Assembly (NCBI GenBank): GCA_040758525.1
Contig: JBFLVQ010000568.1
Location: 1-6,373, forward strand
DNA length: 6,373 nt
Origin: JBFLVQ01 sp040758525
GTDB taxonomy: Bacteria > Acidobacteriota > Blastocatellia > Chloracidobacteriales > JADJPF01
Direction: 5' to 3'
Under the pieces are notes generated by a model that was given only the letters and a program-made list of their open reading frames with translations, had not been told where the DNA came from and ran no database searches. The translations under genes were made by a program, and so were the position numbers. Positions 5,533 to 6,373 of this stretch are shown piece after piece; the first letter of the stretch is position 1; every line of letters begins with the position of its first letter.

Positions 5533-6373
5533 TTAACCCTCTAACTTTACCAGAAAATCTCTTACTGATGGGGCGAGTGAGGAAGCGATCTGTAGGTTAT
5601 CATCTTTAGCTAAATTGGAAACAATAAAGGCAAGGTATTTTTCTGTTTCAAAACCAACCGTTTCAAAATTCTCTTGATGTGTATGGTAGAGTGATACTCC
5701 AGCAGCCTGTAATACTGCCGGGAGACTCTCTTTGGCCAACTGAGCGCCGTTCTTGTCAGTGATAATCAATGAAAGCAGGGTCTGATCCTTCTTCAAAATA
5801 ATGTGTACGAACTTTTGATCACGATATTCACTATTATAGCAACGATGCGCCTCAATAATCTTGAAATCTGGTGTCTTATCTTTTACAAGGCTAAGCAGGC
5901 CAGCGAAATCTGATCCAAGCTTGGGTAACATCTGCTCAAAGCTAGGAGAGGCGTTGCTCTCTTGCCATTCTAGCCCACAATGAATATGGGTGCTTAGCCC
6001 CACTCTTAAAAGTCTATCAGATGGTATAACAGGAGTTTGATTTACGGCTAGTGGTGTTGATGAGGTAAGCGGTTGCTGCCAGACTCTTAATGCCAGCCAA
6101 CCTGCTAATAGGAGTGTCAGTGCAGCAGCAGCGGCGAGCACCCGATTGCGCCAAGAACTATACCAAGCCACCTGCGATTGTTGGGTGCGCAGGCTCTTTT
6201 GTATCTTCTCCTGCAGCATGGGTGACGCCGCCTCCTGCCGCACAGCGCGGCGCAGCAGGTTTTTCAAGTGTATCCCCCCCTCGAATACCTGCGCGCAACG
6301 CGAGCAATCTTCTAAATGTTTGATCACTGCTAGATTGGTTTCAAGAGAAAGCTCATTATTTAAATAAAAGTCT
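5533..6373 (-). CDS. Anti-sigma-factor-like zf-HC2 transmembrane protein, 5'-partial (start lies outside the window)
   Basis: Probably an inner-membrane anti-sigma factor holding an ECF-type sigma factor through a cytoplasmic zinc-binding domain. Translating from the GTG at 6327 gives 264 residues, but the frame stays open for 15 more codons to the window edge. Those codons read DFYLNNELSLETNLA, the usual 'YLdgELs' helix of zf-HC2 domains, running into HLEDCSRC (H4, C8, C11 in the GTG numbering). No Shine-Dalgarno precedes that GTG. The true start, and probably a first zinc ligand, are therefore beyond 6373. A basic linker leads to one membrane segment at about 62-82, then an extracytoplasmic domain of about 180 residues. 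That domain carries HIHC (114-117) and HRC (161-163), which might bind metal or heme or form disulfides; I recognise no named family for it. The partner sigma gene would be expected just upstream, outside the window. The next gene follows after 25 bp. The anti-sigma call is fairly firm; the sensed signal is unknown. Confidence 0.8.
   Translation of the reverse strand, partial: DFYLNNELSLETNLAVIKHLEDCSRCAQVFEGGIHLKNLLRRAVRQEAASPMLQEKIQKSLRTQQSQVAWYSSWRNRVLAAAAALTLLLAGWLALRVWQQPLTSSTPLAVNQTPVIPSDRLLRVGLSTHIHCGLEWQESNASPSFEQMLPKLGSDFAGLLSLVKDKTPDFKIIEAHRCYNSEYRDQKFVHIILKKDQTLLSLIITDKNGAQLAKESLPAVLQAAGVSLYHTHQENFETVGFETEKYLAFIVSNLAKDDNLQIASSLAPSVRDFLVKLEG

Noticed and set aside
1..6373. CRISPR array, tRNA, rRNA, insertion sequence or attachment site
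   Set aside because: No regularly spaced repeats, cloverleaf-like sequence, transposase fragment or terminal repeats were seen on either strand.

Overview
The window looks like one co-directional, entirely minus-strand gene cluster from a Gram-negative-type bacterium. It encodes one inner-membrane anti-sigma-like protein, one multi-span redox protein, two proteins with cleavable signal peptides, and a predicted outer-membrane beta-barrel ending in Phe. Base composition is moderate (mid-40s % GC by eye). IPT/TIG-like plus beta-propeller secreted proteins and zf-HC2 anti-sigma proteins with large extracytoplasmic domains recall Acidobacteriota, but this placement rests on recollection of family style and is only tentative.

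Layout, in the direction of transcription (right to left): (1) a 5'-truncated anti-sigma-factor-like gene (5533-6373), whose reading frame runs off the window edge; (2) after 25 bp, a large fusion protein (3396-5507) joining a two-dinucleotide-site flavoprotein reductase, a NapH/CcoG-like membrane domain and a C-terminal 2x[4Fe-4S] ferredoxin domain; (3) after a 109-bp gap holding an inverted repeat and an AT-rich stretch, a small exported DUF5666-like protein (2894-3286); (4) after 20 bp, a secreted protein with IPT/TIG-like domains followed by an NHL/SMP-30-like beta-propeller (1116-2873); (5) after 12 bp, a predicted outer-membrane beta-barrel protein (81-1103). The last 80 bp (1-80) hold no recognisable gene or terminator.

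The short gaps suggest two transcription blocks (genes 1-2 and 3-5), or one operon with an internal control point in the 109-bp gap. The order reads from a transmembrane regulator, to an NAD(P)H-linked membrane Fe-S electron carrier, to three envelope proteins. No enzyme or substrate for the envelope part can be identified, so a joint role in envelope or redox stress is inference only.

The most notable feature is the flavoprotein half of the fusion protein. The segment that normally closes a thioredoxin-reductase-type fold (the GIYAIGD motif) sits at the extreme N terminus, ahead of the FAD GxGxxG motif, and is missing where it would normally follow the NAD(P)H domain. This looks like a circular permutation joined directly to a membrane ferredoxin module, and the redox-active CxxC of thioredoxin reductases is absent.
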